Shown: positions 55,464 to 64,000, counted from the stretch's first letter. The stretch is 64,000 nt of DNA from SZAS-103 sp964640525 (GCA_964640525.1 CAZXGS010000006.1:1-64000); one strand, 5' to 3'. The notes: generated by a model not told the origin, from the letters alone. A program made the numbers and translations.

Positions 55464-56630
55464 TCAGCCCTGACCGGCGCCGCGGGTGTCGCTGGCGGTG
55501 CCGGCGTCGGTCGACCCCGAAGATTCGGCGACCTTCGCCCCCGCATGTGCAGCGTCCACGCTGACGGCGCGCTTGACGTTGAACCGCGATTTCATCCGCA
55601 GCGCGGGAGCCTCGACGAGAAACCAGGACAACGCCGCGAACACCGCCGCCAGCACGGTCGCTGCCGCGGTGTTGGCGAGCGGTCCACTGGTCGGCGCGAA
55701 CATCTGGACCAACTGCTGCGAGGGCCAGCCGTACAGGTACATCCCGTAACTGAGATCGTGGTGGCGGATCACCGGCAGCCTCGGCACATAGGCAAGGAAC
55801 AAAGTGCCGTAACTGATTGCCAGGAAATAGCCCACGAAGAAATGGGTGGTGCCGAACAACGATGCAGCGAAGATCATGACCGCGAACAGCAGCGGCCAGC
55901 TCAGCGGAATTGCCTCGCGATTGATCCAGGCGAACGCACCGGTGAAGAAAAACGCCACGCAGTAGTACACGCGCGAGACGGTCTCCGGAAGCACCAGCGG
56001 CGAGACGATCGCGAAACCGACCGCTATCGCCAGCAGGAACAGTGGATTGAACCACCGTCTGCGGTACAACGAGAGCGCACCGATCACCGCCACTGCGAGG
56101 TACAGCCTCGCCTCGATCGGCAGGGACCACAACGAACCGTTTATGGTTTCGAAATTCATGCCGCCAAACACGCCGGGCAGGAAGTATTCGGTGTGCGTGC
56201 TCAAGCCGGCGTTGGCGAAGAAATAGCGCCAAGTTTCCGGGTGGCGCCAGTAGTCTGGGGTGGTGGTCAACAGCGGGCCGAGCACGAAGGTGCTCAGGCC
56301 CATGCACAGCACCAGGGCGGGCATGATTCGCAGGACACGCGCGATCAGGAACGCCACCAAAGTGTTGCGCTCCATGCTGGCGGTGATGAGAAAGCCGCTG
56401 ATCACGAAGAACACGTCCACTGCGATGCTGCCGGAAGATTTGAAGTGAAACAGCCGGGCCGGCAGATCGTCGCCACCCCAGACCGCGATCGCGTGGCTGT
56501 GCCCGTAGATCACCGCCCACGCAGCGAGCAGGCGGATCAGGTTGAAGTTGTTGCTGTTGCCTGCACTGGCTTCGGCAAGGGTGACGGGCACCGTGCTGGT
56601 CTGCCCGTCGTTGAAAGGAATGCGGATCAT
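55464..56630 (-). CDS. Acyltransferase family 3 membrane protein
   Basis: A 388-residue membrane acyltransferase with about ten hydrophobic segments. The conserved start NFNLIRLLAAWAVIYGHSHA carries the Arg and His, and VDVFFVISGFLITASM and RIMPAL follow. It belongs to the OafA/NolL-type O-acetylases; the acceptor is unknown. Its ATG overlaps the ancestral stop of the adjacent VanY-type gene (ATGA), so the two were once or still are coupled. Confidence 0.87.
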   Translation of the reverse strand: MIRIPFNDGQTSTVPVTLAEASAGNSNNFNLIRLLAAWAVIYGHSHAIAVWGGDDLPARLFHFKSSGSIAVDVFFVISGFLITASMERNTLVAFLIARVLRIMPALVLCMGLSTFVLGPLLTTTPDYWRHPETWRYFFANAGLSTHTEYFLPGVFGGMNFETINGSLWSLPIEARLYLAVAVIGALSLYRRRWFNPLFLLAIAVGFAIVSPLVLPETVSRVYYCVAFFFTGAFAWINREAIPLSWPLLFAVMIFAASLFGTTHFFVGYFLAISYGTLFLAYVPRLPVIRHHDLSYGMYLYGWPSQQLVQMFAPTSGPLANTAAATVLAAVFAALSWFLVEAPALRMKSRFNVKRAVSVDAAHAGAKVAESSGSTDAGTASDTRGAGQG

Positions 56631-57307
56631 GTGTCGTGAGGTTCCCGAAACGCCCCGTGCCACGGCTAGTGGATGATCCCGTGCGAATTGTCGCAGGGAT
56701 CGCTCATGTCGAATCCGAACGCACCGGCATGTCGTGTCAGCACAGCGAACGCAGCTGTGGACTCGACGCTTTCCTCGGCCGGCGGCTCGCCCGGGGTACC
56801 GATGTCCAGGTCGCGTCTGGAATGGTGCGGGCTGTATCCCGGCGCGGCATTGACGGCGAGGATCTGCTCGATGTTCAGCCCGCGCGCGGGCGTGCGGGTG
56901 AAGATGCCGCGCTGGCAGGCGTGGCCGCGGTAGCCGGAGATCGCGTCCAGCACGACGCCCTCGCGCAGCGCCCGCGCGCGCATGCGCGTCCATCCGCGCG
57001 CTGCTGGCGCCAGCAGCCACAGCGGGTGTCGGTAGCGATCGCGACCAGCCAAGGTCAGTTCCGGCGGCTCGGGGGCTCGTGCGAGAACGTGGGCGTCGCC
57101 GTAGTCGGCCGGGATGGCCAAGCTGGCCTGGCGCATCGCCAGATCGTCGAGGTCCGCGGTACCGCTGTTGCCGCGGGCGATCGCGTCCCGTGCGGCGCCG
57201 ATGCCGATGTCGGCGCGCGCGGTGGCACTGCCGCGCGCACGTGCCAGCCAAGCCGGGACCGCTTCGATGCGGGCGGTGTTGAGCAGACGCCGTGCGCGCG
57301 GTTTCAT
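56627..57307 (-). pseudogene. VanY-type D-Ala-D-Ala carboxypeptidase with amber codon at catalytic Glu
   Basis: Starting at the ATG at 57307, the reading frame encodes 213 residues of a zinc M15 peptidase. It has DAISGYRGHACQRGIFTRTP and the zinc motif YSPHHSRRDLDIG, matching S-x-H-x6-D. It then meets TAG at 56668-56666. The next codons read Pro-Trp-His, so the family's E-x-W-H motif lost precisely its catalytic Glu (GAG to TAG would suffice). The frame continues open 12 codons to a TGA at 56629-56627 that overlaps the acyltransferase ATG. That overlap argues the longer frame is ancestral. It could be a real nonsense mutation or a sequencing error. Confidence 0.75.
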
Positions 57308-57529
57308 TGCATCAAGTCTAGCAGCCGGGGCAAGCTGCCCGGGAGCGGACAGCGCGTCCGGACCGACGCGCCGCTTCCTGGCGGCAGTCGCGGCCGTCGA
57401 TCCGGCGCCGAAAGACAACACCCGCCATTTGTTCCATGGCTGCCAAAAATCGTTGTGAAGCGCTTCCGCTTTCGCGGGAATGACGGAGTTTTTCGAGGTT
57501 CCCTTGGTTTCCCGTGCCGCATCGGAGTC

Positions 57530-57860
57530 CTAGCGCGGCGCGATGATCTCGCCTCGCCGGACCTGTTCGTGCCACTGCTGGGGCTGGGCCATCGTCGACG
57601 GATCGCCGCGCATCTCGCGCACCAGGGTCACGCCGTAGGCGATGTCGAAGGCGAAGGTCCAGTCGTTCGACGGGCGATGCAATGCGTGGCGGTGATGCGG
57701 TAAAGCACCGTCGTGGATCCCGATGGCGCACCCGCGCGACGAGGTCGGTGGTGCTGCGGCCGATCGCGGCGCTGGCCACGGGCGCAAGGCGCGCGGCGGC
57801 CAGCAGCTCGGGTCGCAGGATCCACGTCACGGTGCTCGCGCGGTCAGGCGGAAGGGCGCG
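57530..57860 (-). pseudogene. Frameshifted remnant of an unrecognised small gene
   Basis: Three short codon-biased segments follow each other in different minus-strand frames: VTWILRPELLAAARLAPVA (near 57830-57770), then TVLYRITATHCIARRT (near 57715-57665), then SNDWTFAFDIAYGVTLVREM to a TAG at 57530. Together they could make one protein of about 100 residues broken by two frameshifts. I do not recognise the family. The 693-bp stretch between the VanY-type gene and the DUF2244 gene shows otherwise only a REP-like fragment near 57460. Confidence 0.4.
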
Positions 57861-57931
57861 AGTCAATCAGGGCAGGCCTGGCCCGGAGCGGTGTTTCGTG
57901 CCATCCGGCCCGCGATCCGGGAAGACAACGG

Positions 57932-57961
57932 TTGCCCGATTTTGTTACTGGCCGTTACAAT
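57932..57961 (+). promoter_or_regulatory. Likely promoter of the cytochrome oxidase operon
   Basis: TTGCCC (57932-57937), an 18-bp AT-rich spacer and TACAAT (57956-57961) lie about 40 bp before the DUF2244 start, giving transcription start near 57968. It is the best sigma70 match upstream of the cox genes. Confidence 0.55.
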
Positions 57962-58000
57962 CCGCCATTGCGTCATGCGGTCGACGGAGGCTCGTCGTCG

Positions 58001-58546
58001 ATGATCGAGGTGTACGCGGGGGCGTCGGGAGGTGTTTCGACGCGGCTGGTACTGCGGCCGCCACGGGCGTTGAACGGGCGTCAGGTCGGCATGCTGTTCG
58101 CCGTGCTCAGCGGCTCGATGTGGGTGGTGGCGTTGCTGGGGGCGGTCTTCGGCAACGTGTTCGCGCCACCGTTCGCGCTGCTGCACAGCCTGATCCTGGC
58201 GGCCGCGTTGCGCTGGATGTGGCGGTTGGGCGAGCGCAGTGAACAAATCGACGTCGATGGAACGACAGTCAGCGTGCGCCGGCACTCCGGCAAGCCCGTG
58301 ACGGGTGCGGCGGTCGCCGACGCCCCGGTGTTCCAGGCGCATCCGTACTGGGTGCGGCTGCGGGTGGCGCGGGTCGGGCAGGAGCCGCACGTGGTGCTGG
58401 GTGTGCGGGAGTTGCAGGTGGAGGTGGGCGGGTTCCTGGCGCCGGTCGAGCGCGCGGAGCTGGCCGAGAAGTTGCAAGGGGTGCTGCTGGCGGCTGCGGG
58501 CCGATCGGCAGTTGCGGCGTCCAACGAGGTCACGGGTCAGTCTTGA
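58001..58546 (+). CDS. DUF2244 membrane protein
   Basis: A 181-residue protein with two adjacent transmembrane helices (about 38-80, MLFAVLSGSMWVVALLGAVF and a second) followed by a cytosolic domain with WRLGERSEQIDVDGTTVSVR and PYWVRLRVARVG. These match DUF2244, regularly found before cytochrome oxidase genes; the role is unknown. It leads the cox operon and ends 20 bp before ctaC. A short GGAGG lies about 10 nt upstream of the ATG. Confidence 0.85.
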   Translation: MIEVYAGASGGVSTRLVLRPPRALNGRQVGMLFAVLSGSMWVVALLGAVFGNVFAPPFALLHSLILAAALRWMWRLGERSEQIDVDGTTVSVRRHSGKPVTGAAVADAPVFQAHPYWVRLRVARVGQEPHVVLGVRELQVEVGGFLAPVERAELAEKLQGVLLAAAGRSAVAASNEVTGQS

Positions 58547-58566
58547 TCCGCACAGGAACGGTACGA

Positions 58567-59457
58567 ATGAAAGCAACGCGCAGCATCCGCCACGCCGCCA
58601 CCCTCGTCGCGATCGCCGCGGCCGGCGCCGCACAGGCCAACCCCGTGCCCTGGCAGCTCAACCTCACGCCAGGCGTCACCAGCACCTCGCACCAGATTTA
58701 CGACCTGCACAACTTCACCATGCTCATCTGCACGGTGATCGGCGTGATCGTGTTCGGGGTGATGATCTGGTCGATGATCCACCACCGCAAGTCCAAGGGC
58801 GCCGTGCCCGCGCAGTTCACCCACAACACCACGGCCGAGGTCATCTGGACGGTCATCCCGATCCTGTTGCTGGTCATGATGACGATCCCGGCCACCAAGA
58901 CGCTGTTCCGGATGTACGACACATCCGATGCGCAGTTGACGGTGAAAATCAACGGCGTGCAGTGGCTGTGGCGCTATGAGTACGTCGGCCAGGGCGTGCA
59001 GTTCACCAGCCGCCTGGATCGCCAGTCCGACACGGCCCGTGCGCTGGATTCGAACCTTGATCCGTCCAAGGTGGTCAAGGACGGCGAGAACGTGTACCTG
59101 CTCGATGTCGATCACCCGCTGGTGCTGCCGGTGGACACCAAGATCCGCTTCCTGGTGACCGGCGACGACGTGATCCATTCCTGGTGGGTGCCGCAGTTTG
59201 GCTGGAAGCAGGACGCGATTCCGGGCATCGTCAACGAGAACTGGACCCGGATCGACAAGCCCGGCATCTACCGCGGTCAGTGCACCGAACTGTGCGGCCG
59301 CGACCACGGCTTCATGCCAATTGTGGTCAAGGCAGTGCCGAAGGCGCAGTTCCAGACCTGGCTGGCGCAGCAGAAGGCGGCCAACGCCGCCGCGGCCACC
59401 GCGGCCACCGCCCCGGCGACCCCTGCCGGTACCGCCGCCGTAGCCGCCGCGCCCTGA
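58567..59457 (+). CDS. ctaC: Cytochrome c oxidase subunit II
   Basis: A 296-residue aa3-type subunit II. A signal/leader (ending near AQA-NPV) and two transmembrane helices (about 50-75 and 93-115) precede the periplasmic cupredoxin domain. The CuA centre is visible as GQCTELCGRDHGFM with two Cys, the Glu/His and the Met. The C-terminal tail is Ala/Pro/Thr-rich (low-complexity). It receives electrons from cytochrome c. The ATG at 58567 is preferred over a TTG at 58543. Confidence 0.95.
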   Translation: MKATRSIRHAATLVAIAAAGAAQANPVPWQLNLTPGVTSTSHQIYDLHNFTMLICTVIGVIVFGVMIWSMIHHRKSKGAVPAQFTHNTTAEVIWTVIPILLLVMMTIPATKTLFRMYDTSDAQLTVKINGVQWLWRYEYVGQGVQFTSRLDRQSDTARALDSNLDPSKVVKDGENVYLLDVDHPLVLPVDTKIRFLVTGDDVIHSWWVPQFGWKQDAIPGIVNENWTRIDKPGIYRGQCTELCGRDHGFMPIVVKAVPKAQFQTWLAQQKAANAAAATAATAPATPAGTAAVAAAP

Positions 59458-59488
59458 CGCGCGCCCCATCCTGCCAAGGCATCCGAAC

Positions 59489-61114
59489 ATGGCGACCCAG
59501 ACCGCAGAACACCACGACGACCACGGCCACAAGGAAGGTTTCTTCCACCGCTGGTTCATGTCCACCAATCACAAGGACATCGGCACCCTCTATCTGATCT
59601 TCTCGCTGACGATGTTCTTCATCGGCGGCAGCATGGCGATGGCGATCCGCGCCGAGCTGTTCAAGCCGGGCATGCAGTTCTTCGAGCCGGAGTTCTTCAA
59701 CCAGCTCACCACCATGCATGCGCTGATCATGATCTTCGGCGCGGTGATGCCGGCCTTCGTGGGCCTGGCCAACTGGATGATCCCGATGCAGATCGGCGCG
59801 CCCGACATGGCGCTGCCGCGGATGAACAACTGGTCGTTCTGGATCCTGCCGTTCGCCTTCACCATGCTGCTGATGCCCTTCGTGCTGGGCATGTTCGGCA
59901 TCGGCGGCGGTGGCCCGGCCGGTGGCTGGACGATGTACCCGCCGCTGGCGATCCAGGGCGCCGACAACGTCGCCTTCGTGGTGTTCGCCATCCACATGAT
60001 GGGCATCAGCTCGATCATGGGCGCGATCAACATCATCGCCACCATCCTCAACATGCGCGCCCCCGGCGTGGACCTGCTGAAGATGCCGGTGTTCGTGTGG
60101 TCCTGGCTGATCACCGCCTTCCTGCTGATCGCGGTGATGCCGGTGCTGGCCGGCGCGGTGACCATGCTGCTGACCGACCGCTTCTTCCACACCAGCTTCT
60201 TCAATGCCGCCGGCGGCGGCGACCCGGTGATGTACCAGCACATCTTCTGGTTCTTCGGGCACCCGGAGGTCTACATCATGATCCTGCCGGCGTTCGGGAT
60301 CATCTCCGAGATCATCCCCACCTTCGCCCGCAAGCCGCTGTTCGGTTACCAGGCGATGGTGTACGCGATTGCCTCGATCGCCTTCCTGAGCTTCATCGTC
60401 TGGGCCCACCACATGTTCACCGTGGGCATGCCGCTGGGCGGCGAGCTGTTCTTCATGTACGCGACCATGCTGATCGCCATCCCGACCGGGGTGAAGGTGT
60501 TCAACTGGGTCTCGACCATGTGGCGCGGTGCGATGACCTTCGAGACCCCGATGCTGTTCGCGATCGCGTTCGTGATCCTGTTCACCATCGGTGGCTTCTC
60601 CGGGCTGATGCTGGCGGTGGTTCCGGCCGACTTCCAGTACCAGGACACCTACTTCGTCGTCGCCCACTTCCACTATGTGCTGGTGACCGGCGCGATCTTC
60701 GCGATCATGGCAGGCACCTACTACTGGCTGCCCAAGTGGACCGGCCACATGTACAACGAGACCCTTGGCAAGTGGCACTTCTGGCTGAGCACGATCTTCG
60801 TCAACGTGCTGTTCTTCCCGCAGCACTTCCTCGGCCTGGCCGGCATGCCGCGGCGCATCCCCGACTACAACGTCGCCTTCGCCGACTGGAACATGGTCTC
60901 CTCGATCGGCGGCTTCTGCTTCGGGGCCAGCCAGTTGCTGTTCGTCTACATCGTCTGGAGCACCGCGCGTGGCGGCAAGAAGGCCGAGGCGCGTTCGTGG
61001 GAAGGCGCGCTCGGGCTGGAATGGACCCTGTCCTCGCCACCGCCGCACCACAGCTTCAGCACGCCGCCGGTGATCAAGGAAGGCGATCTGGCGCACGGCG
61101 ACATCAGCCACTGA
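59489..61114 (+). CDS. ctaD: Cytochrome c oxidase subunit I
   Basis: A 541-residue heme-copper oxidase subunit with 12 helices. CuB and heme ligands lie in FFGHPEVYIMILPAFG, VWAHHMFTVGM (the HH pair) and VVAHFHYVLVTGAIF; the first helix gives the heme a His in LTTMHALIMIFG. GHPEVY contains the His-Tyr cross-link pair. It catalyses reduction of O2 to water with proton pumping. It is the core of the operon. Confidence 0.97.
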   Translation: MATQTAEHHDDHGHKEGFFHRWFMSTNHKDIGTLYLIFSLTMFFIGGSMAMAIRAELFKPGMQFFEPEFFNQLTTMHALIMIFGAVMPAFVGLANWMIPMQIGAPDMALPRMNNWSFWILPFAFTMLLMPFVLGMFGIGGGGPAGGWTMYPPLAIQGADNVAFVVFAIHMMGISSIMGAINIIATILNMRAPGVDLLKMPVFVWSWLITAFLLIAVMPVLAGAVTMLLTDRFFHTSFFNAAGGGDPVMYQHIFWFFGHPEVYIMILPAFGIISEIIPTFARKPLFGYQAMVYAIASIAFLSFIVWAHHMFTVGMPLGGELFFMYATMLIAIPTGVKVFNWVSTMWRGAMTFETPMLFAIAFVILFTIGGFSGLMLAVVPADFQYQDTYFVVAHFHYVLVTGAIFAIMAGTYYWLPKWTGHMYNETLGKWHFWLSTIFVNVLFFPQHFLGLAGMPRRIPDYNVAFADWNMVSSIGGFCFGASQLLFVYIVWSTARGGKKAEARSWEGALGLEWTLSSPPPHHSFSTPPVIKEGDLAHGDISH

Positions 61115-61285
61115 CGGGTGCGATCGTCCGTGATCGCCGCGTGGATGCATGGCGGGCGCTGGCGGGACGGTCGAGTCGAGGTGGGTGATGGGCGGCCGTC
61201 GGTGGCCGCACTGCCGGGGAAGGCGCAGCTTCCATTTGCGACCGGTGACGATCAACAGAACGTGTTTCAGGTGCATGACGTGAAC

Positions 61286-61417
61286 ATGACCAATCCTCCC
61301 GCCAGCTTCGATCGCAACCAGCAGCGCGCCCGCGTCAGACGCACGGTGGCGGTGCTGGCGGTGGTCGCGTTTGCCTTGTATGCGGCGTTCATCCTGCGCA
61401 CGGTGATGCACTGGTGA
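61286..61417 (+). CDS. Small single-helix membrane protein of the cox operon
   Basis: A 43-residue protein MTNPPASFDRNQQRARVRRT... followed by one hydrophobic helix VAVLAVVAFALYAAFIL. Its position between ctaD and ctaG and its single helix match the small oxidase assembly proteins seen there in other beta/gammaproteobacteria. The stop overlaps the GTG of ctaG (GTGA). The 171 bp after ctaD carry no other gene. Confidence 0.7.
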   Translation: MTNPPASFDRNQQRARVRRTVAVLAVVAFALYAAFILRTVMHW

Positions 61418-62055
61418 ACACCACGCCTGACCGCGACCAGCCCCGGGACGCCGCGCCTCCGCCGGCGGCCGCGGGCGGCGACACCCGACGGCTGGTCAAG
61501 CGGCTGGCGCTGGTGATGGTCGGCGGGTTCGTGTTCACCTTCTCGCTGGTGCCGCTGTACCGGATCGCCTGCGAAAAGGTGCTTGGAATCAAGGTCCAGC
61601 CCGGCCCGGCCGGGCAGAACCGCGTGCTTGGCATGCGCGCCGACCAGAGCCGCTGGGTCACGGTGCTGTTCGACGGCAATGTGCATTCCGATCTGCTGTG
61701 GGACTTCCATCCCAGCCAGGTCAGCATGCGCGTGCACCCTGGCGAGCTGTACAAGGCGACCTATTGGGCGAAGAACGAGTCCGACCAGGCCATCGTCGGC
61801 AATGCCGCGCCTTCGATCGCCCCGGACAGCGCCTCGCGTTACTTCAACAAGACCGAATGTTTCTGCTTCACCCAGCAGACCCTGCAGCCGGGCGAGCGCA
61901 AGCTGATGCCGGTGCAGTTCATCGTCGATCCGGCCTTGCCGGCCTCGGTGCACACGATCACGCTGGCCTACACGTTCTACAACAACACCTTGGCCACCGC
62001 CAGGCTCGCCGAACATCCGGGCGTGCCGACGGTCGCCGCCGGCACCACCCCGTAA
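61414..62055 (+). CDS. ctaG: Cytochrome c oxidase assembly protein CtaG/Cox11
   Basis: A 213-residue copper chaperone that delivers Cu to the CuB site of subunit I. After a transmembrane helix near 30 (LALVMVGGFVFTFSLVPLY) comes the periplasmic Cox11 domain with copper motif FNKTECFCFTQQTLQPGE (Cys-x-Cys) and PVQFIVDPALP. The start is GTG at 61414. Position between ctaD and ctaE is the usual one. Confidence 0.95.
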   Translation: MNTTPDRDQPRDAAPPPAAAGGDTRRLVKRLALVMVGGFVFTFSLVPLYRIACEKVLGIKVQPGPAGQNRVLGMRADQSRWVTVLFDGNVHSDLLWDFHPSQVSMRVHPGELYKATYWAKNESDQAIVGNAAPSIAPDSASRYFNKTECFCFTQQTLQPGERKLMPVQFIVDPALPASVHTITLAYTFYNNTLATARLAEHPGVPTVAAGTTP

Positions 62056-62086
62056 CCCCACGCATCGCGCAACCCAGGATCCCGTC

Positions 62087-62959
62087 ATGGCGCAGACGCA
62101 AGACAGCAACGCCTACTTCGTTCCCCACGGCAGCCGCTGGCCGATCTTCGGCTCGGTCGCACTGTTCACCACCATGTTCGGGGTGGCCCACTGGGTGAAC
62201 GACGTCGAGTGGGGCAAGCCGGTGTTCTTCGTCGGGCTGCTGCTGATGGTGGGGACGCTGTTCGGCTGGTTCGCCGACGTGATCGGCGAGAGCCTGCGCA
62301 AGTACTACAACAATCAGGTGGACGTCTCGTTCCGGATGGGGATGATGTGGTTCATCTTCTCCGAGGTGATGTTCTTCGCGGCCTTCTTCGGTGCCCTGTT
62401 CTATGCCCGCAACTTCGCGGTGCCGTGGCTGGGCGGGCACGGCCACGGCGCCATGACCAACGATGTCCTGTGGCCCGGCTACACCGCGGCGTGGCCGACC
62501 AACGGCCCGGGCCAGGTGGGCGGCGCATTCCAGACCATGAGCGCGTGGGGCATTCCGCTGCTCAACACCGTGATCCTGCTCAGCTCGGGCGTGACCGTCA
62601 CCCTCGCACACCACATGCTGCGTGCCGGCCGCCGCGGCCAACTGCTGCTGTGGCTGGGCCTGACGGTCCTGCTGGGCGCGACCTTCCTCGGCTTCCAGGC
62701 CCACGAGTACATCGAGGCCTACACCAAGTACAACCTGACCCTGGCCACCGGCATCTACGGTTCGACGTTCTTCATGCTCACCGGCTTCCACGGCCTGCAT
62801 GTCACCCTGGGCGCGACCATGCTGGCGATCATCTGGCTGCGCTGCGCCCGCGGCCACTTCAACAAGGAACACCACTTCGCGTTCGAGGCGGTGGCCTGGT
62901 ACTGGCACTTCGTGGACGTGGTGTGGCTGGGCCTGTTCGTGTTCGTGTACGTGCTTTGA
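62087..62959 (+). CDS. ctaE: Cytochrome c oxidase subunit III
   Basis: A 290-residue, seven-helix subunit III. Recognisable are YFVPHGSRWPIFGSVALF at the N-terminus, FRMGMMWFIFSEVMFFAAFF, GFQAHEYIEAYTKYNL and the C-terminal AVAWYWHFVDVVWLGLFVFV. It stabilises proton uptake and the catalytic core. A terminator-like hairpin follows 24 bp later. Confidence 0.96.
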   Translation: MAQTQDSNAYFVPHGSRWPIFGSVALFTTMFGVAHWVNDVEWGKPVFFVGLLLMVGTLFGWFADVIGESLRKYYNNQVDVSFRMGMMWFIFSEVMFFAAFFGALFYARNFAVPWLGGHGHGAMTNDVLWPGYTAAWPTNGPGQVGGAFQTMSAWGIPLLNTVILLSSGVTVTLAHHMLRAGRRGQLLLWLGLTVLLGATFLGFQAHEYIEAYTKYNLTLATGIYGSTFFMLTGFHGLHVTLGATMLAIIWLRCARGHFNKEHHFAFEAVAWYWHFVDVVWLGLFVFVYVL

Positions 62960-62982
62960 GTGCACGCGCATGGCGAGACCGC

Positions 62983-63005
62983 AAGGGCCGGCGCTGCCGG
63001 CCCTT
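62983..63005. terminator. Hairpin terminator after ctaE
   Basis: A perfect 10-bp stem AAGGGCCGGC/GCCGGCCCTT with a 3-nt loop lies between the convergent ctaE and DUF2909 genes; CGCCTTT follows on the + strand. It could end transcription from both sides. Confidence 0.65.
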
Positions 63006-63028
63006 CGCCTTTGCGCGGCGGCCGGCGA

Positions 63029-63238
63029 TCAACGCTGCAGGTCGTGCGGCTTGAGCCAGCCGGTCCAGATGCCGATCCCGATCACCGCGATCAAGGCAAT
63101 CGACAGCCCGATGCGCCAGGTCAGGGCGCGCACCATGCGGTTGCTCTCGCCCTTGTCCACCATCATGTAATACAGGCCGCTGCCGAGGTTGAACACGATC
63201 ACCACCAGGAAGGCGATGATGACGATCTTCTGCACCAT
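63029..63238 (-). CDS. DUF2909 twin transmembrane protein
   Basis: A 69-residue protein with two helices, MVQKIVIIAFLVVIVFNLGS and the second near 43-60, joined by GLYYMMVDKGESNRMVRALT, the DUF2909 hallmark. It is regularly located opposite surf1 in cox operons of beta- and gammaproteobacteria; the function is unknown. Convergent with ctaE and divergent from the surf1-type gene. Confidence 0.88.
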   Translation of the reverse strand: MVQKIVIIAFLVVIVFNLGSGLYYMMVDKGESNRMVRALTWRIGLSIALIAVIGIGIWTGWLKPHDLQR

Positions 63239-63303
63239 GGGAGGATTCCGTTGACGGCGGAGACGCTCGCATTATCGCGCGCATGGGAAGAAAGGGGCGT
63301 GGC

Positions 63304-64000
63304 ATGCGCGGCGTGATTCGGCGCGCACTGCTGTTGCTGCTCTCGGCGGCCATCGTGGCCGGCTTCGTGCGGCTTGGCATCTGGCAGGTGCACCGTGCGC
63401 AGTACAAGGAAGGCCTGCTTGAACACAGCCGCGAGGTGATTTCCGAGCGCAAGCCGGACTTGCTTTCGATGGCCGCCGATGCGCCGGCGCCGGCCACCGA
63501 AGCCGACGCCTACGAATGGGCTGCCGGCCCCGGCCATTTCCTGCCGCTGCCGCCGATCCGGCTGGACAACCAGATCCGCAACGGCATCGCGGGGGTCCGC
63601 GTGTACCGGGTGTTCCAGCCTGATGGCGCGCAGCATGCCATCCTGGTCGAGCTGGGCTGGCGCGCGGTGCCGTCGCGCGAGCAGATGCCGCCCGAGCCGG
63701 CGTTGCCCCCGGAAGCCCACACGATCCGCGGCCTGCTCACGCCGCCGCCGGTGGCCGGGCTGAAGCTGGGCAAGACCGGCATCCAGAAGCAGCCGGACGG
63801 CTCGCTGCTGCTGGTGTGGATGAGCACCGACAAGCTCGCCGATGCACTCAAACTCAAGAACGGTCTGGCGCCACGCGTGCTGCGCCTGGATCCGGGCCTG
63901 AAGATCGGCTACAAGCGCGACCTGCGCGTGCTCAGCGGCACCCTGCCGCCCGAGCGCCACCGCGCCTATGCGGTGCAGTGGTTCGGACTGGCGATCGGGC
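63304..64000 (+). CDS. Surf1-family cytochrome oxidase assembly protein (C-terminus beyond window)
   Basis: Visible part of about 232 residues. It has an N-terminal transmembrane helix ALLLLLSAAIVAGFVRLGIW, with the Surf1 opening RLGIWQVHRAQYKEGLL, then the periplasmic PPIRLDNQIRNGIAGVRVYR and LVELGWRAVP segments. The final residues AYAVQWFGLAIG start the second helix, as in the family. Surf1 helps insert heme a into subunit I. The ATG at 63304 has AAAGGGG six bases upstream; an earlier ATG at 63283 is in frame. The right edge cuts the gene. Confidence 0.92.
   Translation, partial: MRGVIRRALLLLLSAAIVAGFVRLGIWQVHRAQYKEGLLEHSREVISERKPDLLSMAADAPAPATEADAYEWAAGPGHFLPLPPIRLDNQIRNGIAGVRVYRVFQPDGAQHAILVELGWRAVPSREQMPPEPALPPEAHTIRGLLTPPPVAGLKLGKTGIQKQPDGSLLLVWMSTDKLADALKLKNGLAPRVLRLDPGLKIGYKRDLRVLSGTLPPERHRAYAVQWFGLAIG

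Overview
The window looks like a chromosomal segment of a high-GC gammaproteobacterium of the family Xanthomonadaceae/Lysobacteraceae. The reasons are the gene neighbourhoods (gcvR-bcp-phoH opposite dapA; etfBA and metB bracketing a surface-polysaccharide locus), a PrxQ-type Bcp with the Xylella-like cysteine spacing, an endonuclease-type MutL, and intergenic palindromes typical of the group. No rRNA, prophage, insertion sequence with a transposase, or CRISPR array was found. There is one tRNA (Glu, anticodon CTC).

Layout. 1-4.1 kb: phoH (cut by the left edge), bcp and gcvR leftward; dapA and a BamC-like lipoprotein rightward. 4.2-8.7 kb: tRNA-Glu, pcnB, folK, panB-panC-panD. 8.8-17.7 kb: queG divergent from nnrD-tsaE-amiC-mutL, then a DUF1684 protein and a TraB/GumN protein. 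18-24.5 kb: an RnfB-like ferredoxin, a YdcH-like protein, a candidate small RNA, an OmpA/DUF4398 pair, pilU, tyrosine-degradation genes maiA-fahA, and ppa. 24.5-27.8 kb: an ArnT-type glycosyltransferase, a DUF192 protein and a SirB1-type protein.

28.2-38.2 kb is the most unusual part. One leftward gene set contains a tetrapyrrole-methylase-fold enzyme that closely resembles the alpha-N-methyltransferase domain of borosin RiPP enzymes (OphMA/SonM type). A GNAT acetyltransferase overlaps it. Three short acidic peptides align with each other without gaps over their first 55 residues and look like split-borosin precursors. Four paralogous secreted/TPR-membrane-GGDEF diguanylate cyclases complete the set. 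Each of three cyclases lies 24-32 bp downstream of its own peptide gene, and the fourth lies just upstream of the methyltransferase. I read this as a split borosin pathway coupled to c-di-GMP signalling.

38.3-52 kb: etfB-etfA, ketoacid CoA-transferase scoA-scoB, then the xanthomonad lps position. It holds an epimerase, an acyltransferase, a sulfotransferase-RgpF fusion and the wzt/wzm O-antigen ABC exporter, followed by metB and a cystathionine beta-synthase. 52.6-58 kb: sodB divergent from grxD-SDR-marC, an acyltransferase, a VanY-type carboxypeptidase whose catalytic Glu codon reads as an amber stop, and a frameshifted remnant. 58-64 kb: a cytochrome c oxidase operon (DUF2244 protein, ctaC, ctaD, a small membrane protein, ctaG, ctaE), a DUF2909 protein on the other strand, and a Surf1-family gene cut by the right edge.

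Intergenic DNA is rich in palindromic and tandem elements: REP-like palindromes, a MITE-like element behind panD, a 4 x 55-bp tandem array beside the borosin locus, and a 150-bp tandem repeat before sodB. Functional assignments rest on motifs and remembered family features; no database search was run.
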